DNA of 64,000 nt from Chromohalobacter sarecensis (lineage in GTDB: Bacteria; Pseudomonadota; Gammaproteobacteria; Pseudomonadales; Halomonadaceae): NCBI RefSeq assembly GCF_023061135.1, contig NZ_JAKGAN010000001.1, forward strand, positions 598,362 through 662,361, read 5' to 3'. Positions 24,904 to 33,448 of the stretch are shown piece by piece. Numbering within the stretch: the stretch's first letter is position 1; each line of letters begins with the position of its first letter. A model generated the notes under the pieces. That model did not search any database, was not told the origin of the DNA, and saw only the letters and a program-made list of their open reading frames with translations. The position numbers were made by a program, and so were the translations under genes.

Positions 24904-26718
24904 ATGAGCTACGCCCGTTTCTCTCGCTTACCTGGCGAGATAAGCCGACACGCATCCATGCATGCGTTGCTGAATTGCATTATCAAGGAAGTGGCAATCC
25001 CCCATGACACGGTGTTCCATCGGTGGCCGACTCGGCGCGATGGACTTCCGGAGCAGGTGCACGGCATGCCCCTGCTGATCGAGTGGTCGGCATCGTTGTC
25101 GCTGTTCGTGATGGTGGACCGACGTTCGGTCATCGGTAGTCACTTCTATCTTTCCGAGGTCTATCTGCGAGAGGCAGAAGGTACCGGCTGGCATGCCCCT
25201 GAAATGGTGGAATTGATCACTGCGCTGTTGGAGCACTGCCGGTGGAATGAGGGCACGCTCAATCAGGAATTGTGCGACCAAGTCATGCAAAGCCAGGACG
25301 TCATGACGACCATCGTCGCGCATGCCGTCGAGCAGCCCAGGCTCCATCCGTTGGCGGATTACCGTTGCAGTGAGCAGGGGCTGTGGTTTGGGCATCCCAA
25401 TCATCCCACGCCCAAGGCCCGGCAATGGCCGCCCCAACTGCTGCAGGACGAGAAACCTGCCTACTCTCCCGAATTCGGTGCCACCACGACCCTGCACGAG
25501 TTTTCCTTTCCCGTGGCCGGGCTGAGCGTCCAGACCAATCGGCTGAATGCCCTGGATGTGTTGCCGCATGCGGGAGATCAGCGCCGCGCCGAGGATCTCG
25601 ATCGTGTGGTGCTCAGCATGCACCCGGTTCAGGCCGATCTCTTCCGCCAGGATGCCCGGGTGGCAGAGATGATCCAGAAAAAGGTGATCGGCGATCTCGG
25701 GCCGAGTCGTTGGCATGCTGCCCCTACCGCTTCCATGCGTACCTGGTATCTCGAGGGGCATCCCTGGTTCATCAAGGGGTCGCTCAATGTGCGCATCACC
25801 AATTGTGTGCGCAAGAATGCTTGGTACGAACTGGAAAGCACGCTGGTCATCGATCGCATCATGCATCGGCTCGCCCAGTCGAAAGACACGACACTGGCGG
25901 CGCTATGCGTGGCACAGGAACCGGCCACGCTTCACTGGGCGCCGCCCGAGGGCGACGAGGCCGATCAGCGTTGGTTTCGGGAGCAGACTGGCGTGATTCT
26001 GCGGGAAAACTTCTGTCAGCGATTCCGACCGGAACGCTGCCTGCTCAGCGCGACGCTTTTTGCCCGCGATGCGCAGTTGGTGCCCCTGGTGTTGTCTTTC
26101 ATCGCAGGGTCGACGTCAGCCGAGGGACACGACGCACTGCCCTCGGAAGCGCAGTCCCGTGCGTGGTTCCAGACCTACCTGCGTACGCTGGTGGCACCGG
26201 TCATGGGCTTGTTCTTTCGGCATGGCATCGTCATGGAACCCCATCTGCAGAATTGCGTGCTGATCCATGACCAGGGCATGCCCCGGCAGATGCTGCTGCG
26301 CGACTTCGAAGGGGTCAAGCTGACCCATGACAAGGGAGTGGACTGGCTCACTGGAGAGTCGCTGCATCCCCACGTCAGGGAGTCGATGACCTATTCTCGC
26401 GAGCAGGGCTGGAACCGTATCGCTTATTGCCTGCTCGTCAATCATGTCGCCGAAGCGATCCTGGCGCTGAGTTGGCAGCGCCCGGCCCTCGGCGATGCGC
26501 TGTGGCAGGACACCTTGGACGAACTGCATCGCGTTCGCCAGACCCTGGGTACGTCCGCCCCCGAGCTGGATGCACTGCTGGAAGGCGGTGACCTGCCCTG
26601 CAAGACCAACTTCAAGCTACGGCTGCTGGCTCAGGCAGATCGCCAGGCCGAGTATGTGGCATTGCCCAATCCCTGGTGTGTCACTCGGGCCGTTGGCCAG
26701 GAGGTGGCCTATGGGTGA
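24904..26718 (+). CDS. IucA/IucC-family NIS siderophore synthetase (first of three)
   Basis: 604 residues, normal for the family (about 580-660). The N-terminal half has the substrate/ATP motif GHPNHPTPKARQW (about 159-171). The centre has SMRTWYLEGHPWFIKGSLNVRITNCVRKNAWYEL, and the C-terminal FhuF-like part has FFRHGIVMEPHLQNCVLIHD and LLRDFEGVKL. Such enzymes adenylate a citrate or 2-oxoglutarate carboxylate and join it to an amine or alcohol without an NRPS. GGAGG lies 4-5 bases before the ATG. The decarboxylase gene overlaps its end by 8 bases, as acsD-acsE are paired in achromobactin clusters. By context it is an SbnE/AcsD-like enzyme, but the exact type (A, B or C) is not settled by eye. 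Confidence 0.93.
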   Translation: MSYARFSRLPGEISRHASMHALLNCIIKEVAIPHDTVFHRWPTRRDGLPEQVHGMPLLIEWSASLSLFVMVDRRSVIGSHFYLSEVYLREAEGTGWHAPEMVELITALLEHCRWNEGTLNQELCDQVMQSQDVMTTIVAHAVEQPRLHPLADYRCSEQGLWFGHPNHPTPKARQWPPQLLQDEKPAYSPEFGATTTLHEFSFPVAGLSVQTNRLNALDVLPHAGDQRRAEDLDRVVLSMHPVQADLFRQDARVAEMIQKKVIGDLGPSRWHAAPTASMRTWYLEGHPWFIKGSLNVRITNCVRKNAWYELESTLVIDRIMHRLAQSKDTTLAALCVAQEPATLHWAPPEGDEADQRWFREQTGVILRENFCQRFRPERCLLSATLFARDAQLVPLVLSFIAGSTSAEGHDALPSEAQSRAWFQTYLRTLVAPVMGLFFRHGIVMEPHLQNCVLIHDQGMPRQMLLRDFEGVKLTHDKGVDWLTGESLHPHVRESMTYSREQGWNRIAYCLLVNHVAEAILALSWQRPALGDALWQDTLDELHRVRQTLGTSAPELDALLEGGDLPCKTNFKLRLLAQADRQAEYVALPNPWCVTRAVGQEVAYG

Positions 26719-27973
26719 GCCCGTTACCGTTCCCGAGTATGTGCTCGATGCCATCGCCTCGCATCGACAAGCGTGCCGCGAGCCCATGGCGGCATTCTTC
26801 TATGACCTTCCGGCGCTCGCCGCGCATGGTCGTGCCATGAAGGCGGCGTTGCCCCCAGGCGTCGAGCTCTACTATGCCATCAAAGCCAATAGCGAGGCGG
26901 CCATCCTCGATACGCTGGCACCCGTAGTGGACGGGCTGGAACTGTCGTCCGGCGGCGAGATCGCGCGGGCCTGCGCCTGCTCGACGCCGCGCCCCTGGGT
27001 GCTCTCCGGCCCGGGCAAACTGGATACCGACATGCATGAGGCCATGACGCGAGGCGTCGAGGCCTTGCATGTCGAAAGTCTCGGGGAAGTAGCCCGCCTG
27101 CAGGCAGTCGCGGCCTCGCTGGAGTGCGTGCAACCGGTGCTGCTGCGCATCAACCCCGCTCTGCCCGAGGACCTCTCCAGTCGTCTAAGGATGGCCGGCA
27201 CGGCCACGCCTTTCGGCATCGACGAGGCGCAGTTGATCGAAGCCGTCCGGGCTGTCGATGACGCTGCGAACCTGACGCTGGTCGGCTTTCATGTTCACGC
27301 CATGTCGCACCAGACATGCGAACGGCGTCACCAGCGGCTGCTGGCCTCCTACCTGGAGCGCTGGCCACAGTGGCGAGCGTTGGCACGCCACCCCGAGCGC
27401 GTCACCCAGCTCAACGTGGGAGGCGGTATCGGCGTGAACTATCTCCAGCCGTCCGAACAGTTCGACTGGCCCGGCCTATGTGAGGCCTTGGGACAGCATC
27501 TGGCGGCCATGCATGAGCCACCGCGAGTGCGTTTCGAAATCGGCCGTTTCCTCACCGCCTTCTGCGGCTACTACGCGATCGAAGTGCTCGATACCAAGAT
27601 CAGCCATGGAGAGGGCTTCGTCGTCTGTCGAGGCGGTACGCACCAGTTTCGCCTGCCCGCCGCCCAGGGGCACGATCATCCGATCGTTCACCTGCCGCGT
27701 GATGCTCACCGGGCCAGCCAGAGGGAGCGCCGATCATGGACGGTGGTGGGGCAGCTGTGTACCCCCAAGGACGTGCTGAGCCGTCGTCAGGCGCTGTCCG
27801 GGGTGGCGGTGGGCGATCTATTGGTACTGCCGCTGGCCGGTGCCTATGGCTACAACATCTCCCATGCGGACTTCCTGTGCCATCCCCGTCCCGATCAGAT
27901 ATTCATCCGTAACGCCCGTGAGGCCAGCGAATCCTCGAGTCGAAGGTGTCAGTACGCCGAGCCGGTGAACTGA
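26711..27973 (+). CDS. Type III PLP-dependent decarboxylase of siderophore synthesis (SbnH/AcsE/PvsE-like)
   Basis: 420 residues from ATG 26711, chosen for the AGGAGGT site just upstream and the 8-base overlap with the synthetase gene. Alanine-racemase/DAP-decarboxylase fold: YYAIKANSEA with the PLP lysine K58, LSSGGEIARAC, VGFHVHAMSHQ, LNVGGGIGVNY, FEIGRFLTAFCGYY and the C-terminal CTPKD and GAYGYNISHADFLCHP. Relatives (SbnH, AcsE, PvsE, BtrK) decarboxylate a citryl-amino-acid intermediate, in staphyloferrin B citryl-2,3-diaminopropionate, to expose an amine for the next condensation. The same role is inferred here. Confidence 0.9.
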   Translation: MGEPVTVPEYVLDAIASHRQACREPMAAFFYDLPALAAHGRAMKAALPPGVELYYAIKANSEAAILDTLAPVVDGLELSSGGEIARACACSTPRPWVLSGPGKLDTDMHEAMTRGVEALHVESLGEVARLQAVAASLECVQPVLLRINPALPEDLSSRLRMAGTATPFGIDEAQLIEAVRAVDDAANLTLVGFHVHAMSHQTCERRHQRLLASYLERWPQWRALARHPERVTQLNVGGGIGVNYLQPSEQFDWPGLCEALGQHLAAMHEPPRVRFEIGRFLTAFCGYYAIEVLDTKISHGEGFVVCRGGTHQFRLPAAQGHDHPIVHLPRDAHRASQRERRSWTVVGQLCTPKDVLSRRQALSGVAVGDLLVLPLAGAYGYNISHADFLCHPRPDQIFIRNAREASESSSRRCQYAEPVN

Positions 27974-28018
27974 GCGAGGGATTTCACGTGTCAATTTTCC
28001 AGGTTTTGAAGGTGCATC

Positions 28019-29914
28019 ATGTCATCTCATGAACGTGTCATGCCGCTGGCTTCGGCCAGCGACGCTAAGGCCGAAGCTCGGCCGTGCGCTGCCTTGCCCT
28101 TTGCCCATGCATCGGACTGGCGTCATCACGCTCGCATCGAGCAGCGCGTTGCCGGCCAGCTTTTGCAGACCTTGCTCTACGAGGACGTACTGCCCCATGG
28201 GGCCGTCGCCGAGTCAGAGGCAGGGGGCTGCGGGGCCACAATATTTTTCCTGACCCTGGGTAAGCGCCGCTACCGGGTCAGTGGCTGGCGATGCCATAGT
28301 TTCCGTCTGATTCGCCTCGAACACTCGTCGCTGGTGGTCGAGGAGGCGGAGGATGACTCCGTGCCGGTGAGCTTGCCGCAGTTCCTCGAGGATCTCGAGA
28401 CGGCGCTGGGCGATGTGGCGATCCAGCCCGGCTTCGTCGATGAACTGACGCAGACCCTGATCAAAGACATGCAGTCATCCGCGTGGCCAGTGCCCTGTCA
28501 CGCGTCTCCGCAGGCTCTGGATGCCGACGCCCTCGAGCAGTATTTCACTGATGCGCACAGCTACCACCCCTGCTACAAGTCACGGCTGGGTTTCTCACTG
28601 CGCGACAATCAGCGTTACGGGCCGGAGTTCGCCCAGCCGCTGCGGGTCGTCTGGCTGGCCGTGCCGACGCGCCTGGCGCATCGGGGAGCCACCGACGGGC
28701 TGGCGCTCGCCGAGCGGATCGCACAGGAGGCGGGCCCGCAGGTGATGGCTAGCCTGGACGATTACCTTGCCAGGCGCCAGATGGTGCGGGACGACGTCGT
28801 GCTGATGCCGGTGCATCCCTGGCAGTGGGAAAACGCTCTGGTGGCGGCACTCTATCCGGAGCTCGCCCGCGGTGAGGTCGCCCTGCTCGGCGAGGGCGGG
28901 ACGACCTACACCGCGCAGCAGTCGATTCGTACTCTGGCGCCGCAGGACACGCAGCAGCCGTATCTCAAGCTGGCGATGAGCATGACCAATACGTCCAGCA
29001 CGCGTATCCTGGCGCGCCATACCGTCACCAACGCCCCCGTCATCACCGAATGGCTCCAGCGGCTCATCGCGACCGACGAGACGGCCAGCGCCGCAGGCTT
29101 AGTGATTCTCGGCGAAGTGGCGGGCGTGGCGCTGGATGAGCGGGCCTTCCCGGACGCTCGTTACCACGACGTGTACGGCAAGGTTGGTGCTATCTGGCGC
29201 CAGAATATCGACGAGTTTCTGCAAGACGGCGAGCGGGCCGTGCCCTTCAATGGGTTGAGCCAGTTCACCCGCGATGCCGAGGGGATGCCCGTCAGCCCCT
29301 TCATCGCGCCCTGGGTGGAACACCATGGGCTGGACGCCTGGACCCGGCAACTGGTGCATGTCGCCACCTGGCCGATCATCCACCTGCTGTTCGCCGAGGG
29401 CGTGGGCATGGAGTCCCATGGCCAGAATATCGTGGTCATTCATCGCGACGGCTGGCCGCTCCGGGTGGCGCTGAAGGATTTCCACGATGGCGTGCGCTTC
29501 AGCCCCTCGCACCTGGCGCGCCCCGAGCTGGCGCCGGACCTGGAGCCCGTCCCCGAGCGCCACGCTGCCCTCAACCGCAACTCCTTCATCGTCACCGATG
29601 ACCCGCACGCGGTTCGGGACTACTCCTGCGATGCTTTCTTTTTCATTGCCCTGGCGGAGATGGCGATCTTTCTGCAGCGGCATTTCGGGCTGCAAGAGTC
29701 GCGGTTCTGGGCCATGGCGGCGGACGCGATCAAGGCCTATCAGCGCGCCCATCCTCAGCATGCCGAGCGCTACCGGTGCTTCGATGTCTTCGCACCGTGG
29801 TGGGAGGTGGAAGCCCTTACCCGACGTCGCCTGTTCGGTGATGACACTCCTCAAATCAAGCATGTCCCCAACCCGCTGGCGGCCTTCGCGCCCGGCAAGG
29901 AGGCGGCATGCTGA
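28019..29914 (+). CDS. IucA/IucC-family NIS siderophore synthetase (second of three)
   Basis: 631 residues. Diagnostic segments: YHPCYKSRLGFSLRDNQRYGPEF (about 181-203, the IucC/AlcC/AcsC style of the HPxxKxRxGF motif), VLMPVHPWQWE, QQSIRTLAPQ, KLAMSMTNTSSTRIL, EGVGMESHGQNIVVIH and LKDFHDGVRF. It should form an amide or ester bond to a citrate- or oxoglutarate-derived carboxylate. GAAGGTG lies 6 bases before the ATG. It overlaps the next gene, the SbnG-like citrate synthase, by 7 bases, so translation is coupled. Substrates cannot be assigned from sequence alone. Confidence 0.93.
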   Translation: MSSHERVMPLASASDAKAEARPCAALPFAHASDWRHHARIEQRVAGQLLQTLLYEDVLPHGAVAESEAGGCGATIFFLTLGKRRYRVSGWRCHSFRLIRLEHSSLVVEEAEDDSVPVSLPQFLEDLETALGDVAIQPGFVDELTQTLIKDMQSSAWPVPCHASPQALDADALEQYFTDAHSYHPCYKSRLGFSLRDNQRYGPEFAQPLRVVWLAVPTRLAHRGATDGLALAERIAQEAGPQVMASLDDYLARRQMVRDDVVLMPVHPWQWENALVAALYPELARGEVALLGEGGTTYTAQQSIRTLAPQDTQQPYLKLAMSMTNTSSTRILARHTVTNAPVITEWLQRLIATDETASAAGLVILGEVAGVALDERAFPDARYHDVYGKVGAIWRQNIDEFLQDGERAVPFNGLSQFTRDAEGMPVSPFIAPWVEHHGLDAWTRQLVHVATWPIIHLLFAEGVGMESHGQNIVVIHRDGWPLRVALKDFHDGVRFSPSHLARPELAPDLEPVPERHAALNRNSFIVTDDPHAVRDYSCDAFFFIALAEMAIFLQRHFGLQESRFWAMAADAIKAYQRAHPQHAERYRCFDVFAPWWEVEALTRRRLFGDDTPQIKHVPNPLAAFAPGKEAAC

Positions 29915-30699
29915 GGACCAATCGACTCAAGCAGTCGTTAGTCGAGGGCAGGGAGGTCCATGGGATTCTGGCCTCCCTGCCGGCGGCCGCTTCCATCGAG
30001 TTGATCGCCGAGGCGGGCTTCGACTTCGTGGTGATCGACACCGAGCACGTGCTGATCAACCCGGAAACCGTCGAGCACATGATTCGTACCGCCGAGAGCT
30101 ACCAATTGACACCGCTGGTGCGGGTGGCAGATACCGACCCCAAGGCACTGCTGCGTCTTCTCGACGGTGGTGCCCAGGGAATCGTGTTGCCTCAGGTGGA
30201 AGACGCCGCGGCCCTCGAGCGCGCCGTGGTTGCGTGCAAGTACGCGCCAGAGGGCGAGCGCAGCCTCAATGCTGGGCGGCCAGGAAGCTTCGGCAAGGCG
30301 TCGCTAGCCGAGTACGTCGCCGAGGCCAATCGGGAGATCATGGTGGTCGCCATGATCGAAAGCCATCGAGGCGTGGCAGAGATCGAGTCGATCTGCGCGG
30401 TTCCGGGGCTCGACATGGTGCTGGAAGGGGCGGCGGATCTATCCCAGTCACTGGGTGTGACTTGGCAGACCGGTCATCCCGATGTCGTCCAGGCATTGGA
30501 AGCGGTCCAGCACACTGCAAGTGAGCATCGCATCCCTTATTGCGCCTTCCTGCGTAATCCCGAAGCCAAGGCTCGGTGGCAGGCGCGCGGCGTTGGCGCC
30601 TTCATGCTGGGCGACGAGCGTGGGATTGCCTTTCGCGCCCTGCAGCGAGCGCTTGGCGATGCTCGGGCGCCGTTGGATAGCGAGGCGACCCGAGCATGA
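29908..30699 (+). CDS. SbnG-type citrate synthase (HpcH/HpaI aldolase family)
   Basis: 263 residues, HpcH/HpaI aldolase fold. It resembles S. aureus SbnG closely in FDFVVIDTEHVLINPETVEHMIR, VLPQVEDAAALE, ERSLNAGRPGSFGK, IMVVAMIESHRGV and especially MVLEGAADLSQSLGVTWQT. SbnG makes citrate from oxaloacetate and acetyl-CoA, a dedicated supply for staphyloferrin B when the TCA cycle is repressed. Unlike ordinary HpcH/HpaI aldolase genes it sits inside a siderophore operon, with 7-base and 4-base overlaps to its neighbours. AAGGAGG precedes the ATG by 4 bases. I am confident of the subgroup from the shared motifs; the reaction is inferred from SbnG. Confidence 0.88.
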   Translation: MLRTNRLKQSLVEGREVHGILASLPAAASIELIAEAGFDFVVIDTEHVLINPETVEHMIRTAESYQLTPLVRVADTDPKALLRLLDGGAQGIVLPQVEDAAALERAVVACKYAPEGERSLNAGRPGSFGKASLAEYVAEANREIMVVAMIESHRGVAEIESICAVPGLDMVLEGAADLSQSLGVTWQTGHPDVVQALEAVQHTASEHRIPYCAFLRNPEAKARWQARGVGAFMLGDERGIAFRALQRALGDARAPLDSEATRA

Positions 30700-32684
30700 G
30701 ATCACCGACGGTGCAGGGTTCCATTTCCGATACTCCCATTTCCGAATCCCCCATGGAGCGCACGCCCATGCAATCTCTCGATGCCCAGCGTCATGCCCAG
30801 GCGCAGATCATGCAGTCGCTGGTGGACGGCCTGCTGGTCGAAGGACTACTGGATGACTTAGGGGCCGCCTGGTTGGCCACCACCGAGATCGATCACTGGA
30901 TCACCCAACTGCCGGTGTTCGAAGGCCATGTCGACGATCCTTCGACGCGCTTCTGGCACTGGCCGCAGGGTCGAGGTAACGGGATTGGCATGTTGTTGCA
31001 GCCCGGTATCGCCCAGGCGTGGGAAAAGGTGCCCCGGACCCCCGTGATCGTCATGAATGTCGATCACGGGGAGTGGGAAGCGCTCGATCCGGTCGCCTTC
31101 ATGCGCCGTGTCTTCGGTGCCGTGACGCAGGATGACGATCAGATCCTGGGGCAGGGACAGAAGGTGTTTCTCGAGGCGTTGTCCGATAGCCTCTGGCAGG
31201 CGGAAAGTTCCGTGGCGCACCGGGTAGAAACGCATGATCTGCCCTCCCGTGACACGGCCGCGCACTTCGCGATCATGGAGCAGTGGGCATCGTTGCTCGA
31301 CCGACCCTACCACCCCACGGCGAAGGCCAAGCAGGGGCTCAGCGAGAATGAATATCGTGCCTACATGGCCGAATTCAATGCGCCTATTACGTTGCGCTGG
31401 GTCGCGCTGGCCCGCGATCAGGTCATGACCGGTGCCGGCGTCGACGAGGCTGGTGCCGAGCCGGTGCAGTGGCTCACCGATGTCGAAGACCGTAAGGCGC
31501 TCGAGCGTGAGATGACAGCGCGCGGTCTGGTCCGGACTCACGTCGCTATCCCCGTGCATCCCTGGCAGCACGAGCATGCGTTACCTCACTGGTTGGAAGC
31601 GGCCTTCGCGATGGGGGACTGTGTCTCGCTGGAGTCGGTCACGGCGCCCTGGCTCGCGACGTCCTCGCTGCGCTCGTTGGCGCCGACCACAGCGAGCCCG
31701 CATTTCCTGAAACTGCCGATGGCCATTCACTCGCTGGGTGCTTCGCGTTATTTGCCGGCGGTCAAGATGCTCAACGGCGATCTCAGCGCTCGCCTGTTGC
31801 ACCAAGCCAGGGAGAAAGACGTCCGGCTCGCCGAGACGCTCTATCTTTGTGACGAGGGCAAGTGGTGGGCGTATATGCCGGAGGGGGCGACGCTGTTCGA
31901 CGAGGCTCCCAGGCATCTGTCCGCCATGGTGCGCAGCTATCCCCCCGAACTGCTGGATGACCCGGGCGTGCGTCTAGTGCCCATGGCGACGTTGGGGACC
32001 CCGCTGCCGGGCGGCGAGCACCATGTGGTCGACGACTGGCTGGCGCAGCGCGGCATGGCGGCCACTGCCGTCTCGGTGCAGGGGCTATTCGGCGAGCTCT
32101 GCGAGGTGTTTTTCGACATCAACCTGCGCATGTTGCGGCTCGGCATGCTGGCGGAAGTGCATGGCCAGAACGCCGTGCTGGTCTTCAGGGACGGCCAGTG
32201 CCAGGGACTGCTGCTGCGCGATCACGATTCGCTGAGGATCAGCGTCGACCGCCTCGAGCGGCATGGCATGCAGGACCCTTGCTACTGCATCAAGCCCGGC
32301 CATGCCAACACTCTTTATCACGATAGCTTAGAGGCTCTGCTGTTCTGGCTGCAGACACTGGCGATCCAGGTCAATCTGCGCGCGATCATCGACACCCTGG
32401 CGGATCACTACACGCTGTCGCGGGATGACCTGTGGAGGGAAATGGCGATGCGTCTCGAGGCTCGAATCGACGCTATGCTCTTCGACGATCATGATCGCGC
32501 AATGCTCAAGGAGCAGCTCTTCGAGGGGGAGCAATGGCCTTACAAACGGCTCATCGCGCCGATCATCGAGCGTGCCGGCGGGCCCGGCAGTATGCCCTTT
32601 GGCACCAGCGCGACCTGTAATCCTTTCGTGCGGGTGAGGCGGCAGGCCGGTGAAAGCATCAAAGAGGCACTGACCGAGGCCTGA
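30696..32684 (+). CDS. IucA/IucC-family NIS siderophore synthetase (third of three)
   Basis: 662 residues from the ATGA overlap with the SbnG-like gene. Starts at 30753 (MERTPMQS) or 30768 (MQSLDAQ) are plausible, because the first 20 codons contain a short 15-base direct repeat (30721-30730 and 30736-30745) and look unlike the family. Family motifs: YHPTAKAKQGLSENEYRAYM, IPVHPWQHEHALP, SSLRSLAPTTASPHFLKLPM, FDINLRMLRLGMLAEVHGQNAVLVF and LLRDHDSLRI. Third condensing enzyme of the pathway and last gene of the operon, closed by a strong terminator. Three synthetases plus one decarboxylase equals the enzyme set of staphyloferrin B and achromobactin. Confidence 0.92.
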   Translation: MRSPTVQGSISDTPISESPMERTPMQSLDAQRHAQAQIMQSLVDGLLVEGLLDDLGAAWLATTEIDHWITQLPVFEGHVDDPSTRFWHWPQGRGNGIGMLLQPGIAQAWEKVPRTPVIVMNVDHGEWEALDPVAFMRRVFGAVTQDDDQILGQGQKVFLEALSDSLWQAESSVAHRVETHDLPSRDTAAHFAIMEQWASLLDRPYHPTAKAKQGLSENEYRAYMAEFNAPITLRWVALARDQVMTGAGVDEAGAEPVQWLTDVEDRKALEREMTARGLVRTHVAIPVHPWQHEHALPHWLEAAFAMGDCVSLESVTAPWLATSSLRSLAPTTASPHFLKLPMAIHSLGASRYLPAVKMLNGDLSARLLHQAREKDVRLAETLYLCDEGKWWAYMPEGATLFDEAPRHLSAMVRSYPPELLDDPGVRLVPMATLGTPLPGGEHHVVDDWLAQRGMAATAVSVQGLFGELCEVFFDINLRMLRLGMLAEVHGQNAVLVFRDGQCQGLLLRDHDSLRISVDRLERHGMQDPCYCIKPGHANTLYHDSLEALLFWLQTLAIQVNLRAIIDTLADHYTLSRDDLWREMAMRLEARIDAMLFDDHDRAMLKEQLFEGEQWPYKRLIAPIIERAGGPGSMPFGTSATCNPFVRVRRQAGESIKEALTEA

Positions 32685-32699
32685 GGTTTGATACCTATA

Positions 32700-32728
32700 C
32701 CGCCCGACATAGCATCGGGCGGTTTTTT
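32700..32728 (+). terminator. Intrinsic terminator of the siderophore biosynthesis operon
   Basis: Stem CCGCCCGA / TCGGGCGG with a 7-base loop followed by six T residues, 16 bases after the last synthetase stop. Confidence 0.92.
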
Positions 32729-32761
32729 CATACAGGTGGTGTTTTCTGCGCAGCGGTTACT

Positions 32762-33385
32762 TCAGCGAAACCATTCGGGAAACTCGGCCGCGAAGGCGTT
32801 TCGCTTCTCTTCCTCCTGAGCCTGCTTACGTTCTGCGGCATCGGCGAGTGCGTCGGCGCGATGCGGAGGAATGACGAAAAGCCCGTCGTCGTCGCCTACT
32901 ACAAGGTCCCCCGGGTTGATCGTCACTCCGTCGATGGCGACTGGCGTGTTGATCTCACCTTCCAGCTCCAGCGCGCGGGTTGTCAGTGGGCTACTCGTCT
33001 GGGCATAGGTGGGCAGGCTAAGCCGGGAAAGGGCATCCCGGTCGGTGATGGCGCCGTTGGTGACAACGCCTGCGAGTTGCTTGCGTAGTGCCGCGTAGGC
33101 GCGAAATTCGCCCCAGCAGGCGCGATGCTGATCGCCGGATACGTCGATCACCAGCACATCGCCTGGGCAGGTCAACTTCAGCGCTTCACGGATGATGCTA
33201 CCGTCGACGTGGGGAATTCTGACCGTTAGGGCTGTGCCAAGCAGTCGCACGGGACGCTGGAGCGGCGAGAGGGTGGCGATGGCACCGAAGTCGGTAAAAT
33301 GTCCCAGGGTGGAAGTGGCAATGGTTCGATAGCGTTGCCGTTGCGTCGCCGTGATGGTGTCCTGACGGGGAGCGATATGAAACAT
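32762..33385 (-). CDS. RraA-like / HMG-aldolase-fold protein
   Basis: 207 residues from ATG 33385, preceded by AAGGGA; an in-frame ATG at 33406 without a Shine-Dalgarno adds 7 residues. The sequence has the RraA-like pattern: LGTALTVRI, GDVLVIDVSGDQHRACWGE (with the GD..V.D..G motif), GVVTNGAITD for the GG.VTDGAVRD-type loop, and NPGDLVVGDDDGLFVIP. The family includes RNase E inhibitors and 4-hydroxy-4-methyl-2-oxoglutarate/oxaloacetate aldolases; in the loop the usual catalytic arginine after TNGAITD is not obvious (the next residues are RDALSRL). It lies 63 bases downstream of the permease genes on the same strand, so it is probably part of the transport operon. A link to the oxo-acid precursors of the siderophore is only a guess. 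Confidence 0.75.
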   Translation of the reverse strand: MFHIAPRQDTITATQRQRYRTIATSTLGHFTDFGAIATLSPLQRPVRLLGTALTVRIPHVDGSIIREALKLTCPGDVLVIDVSGDQHRACWGEFRAYAALRKQLAGVVTNGAITDRDALSRLSLPTYAQTSSPLTTRALELEGEINTPVAIDGVTINPGDLVVGDDDGLFVIPPHRADALADAAERKQAQEEEKRNAFAAEFPEWFR

Positions 33386-33448
33386 GGGGGTTCCCTTATC
33401 TGCCATGGGTATCAGCGATGAAGAGTGAGTGATGATGGGCGAATCGCT

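Noticed and set aside
24722..25007. Short open frames on both strands in the siderophore intergenic region
   Set aside because: They overlap the first synthetase gene or the repeats, match no family I know, and are explained by chance in high-GC DNA.
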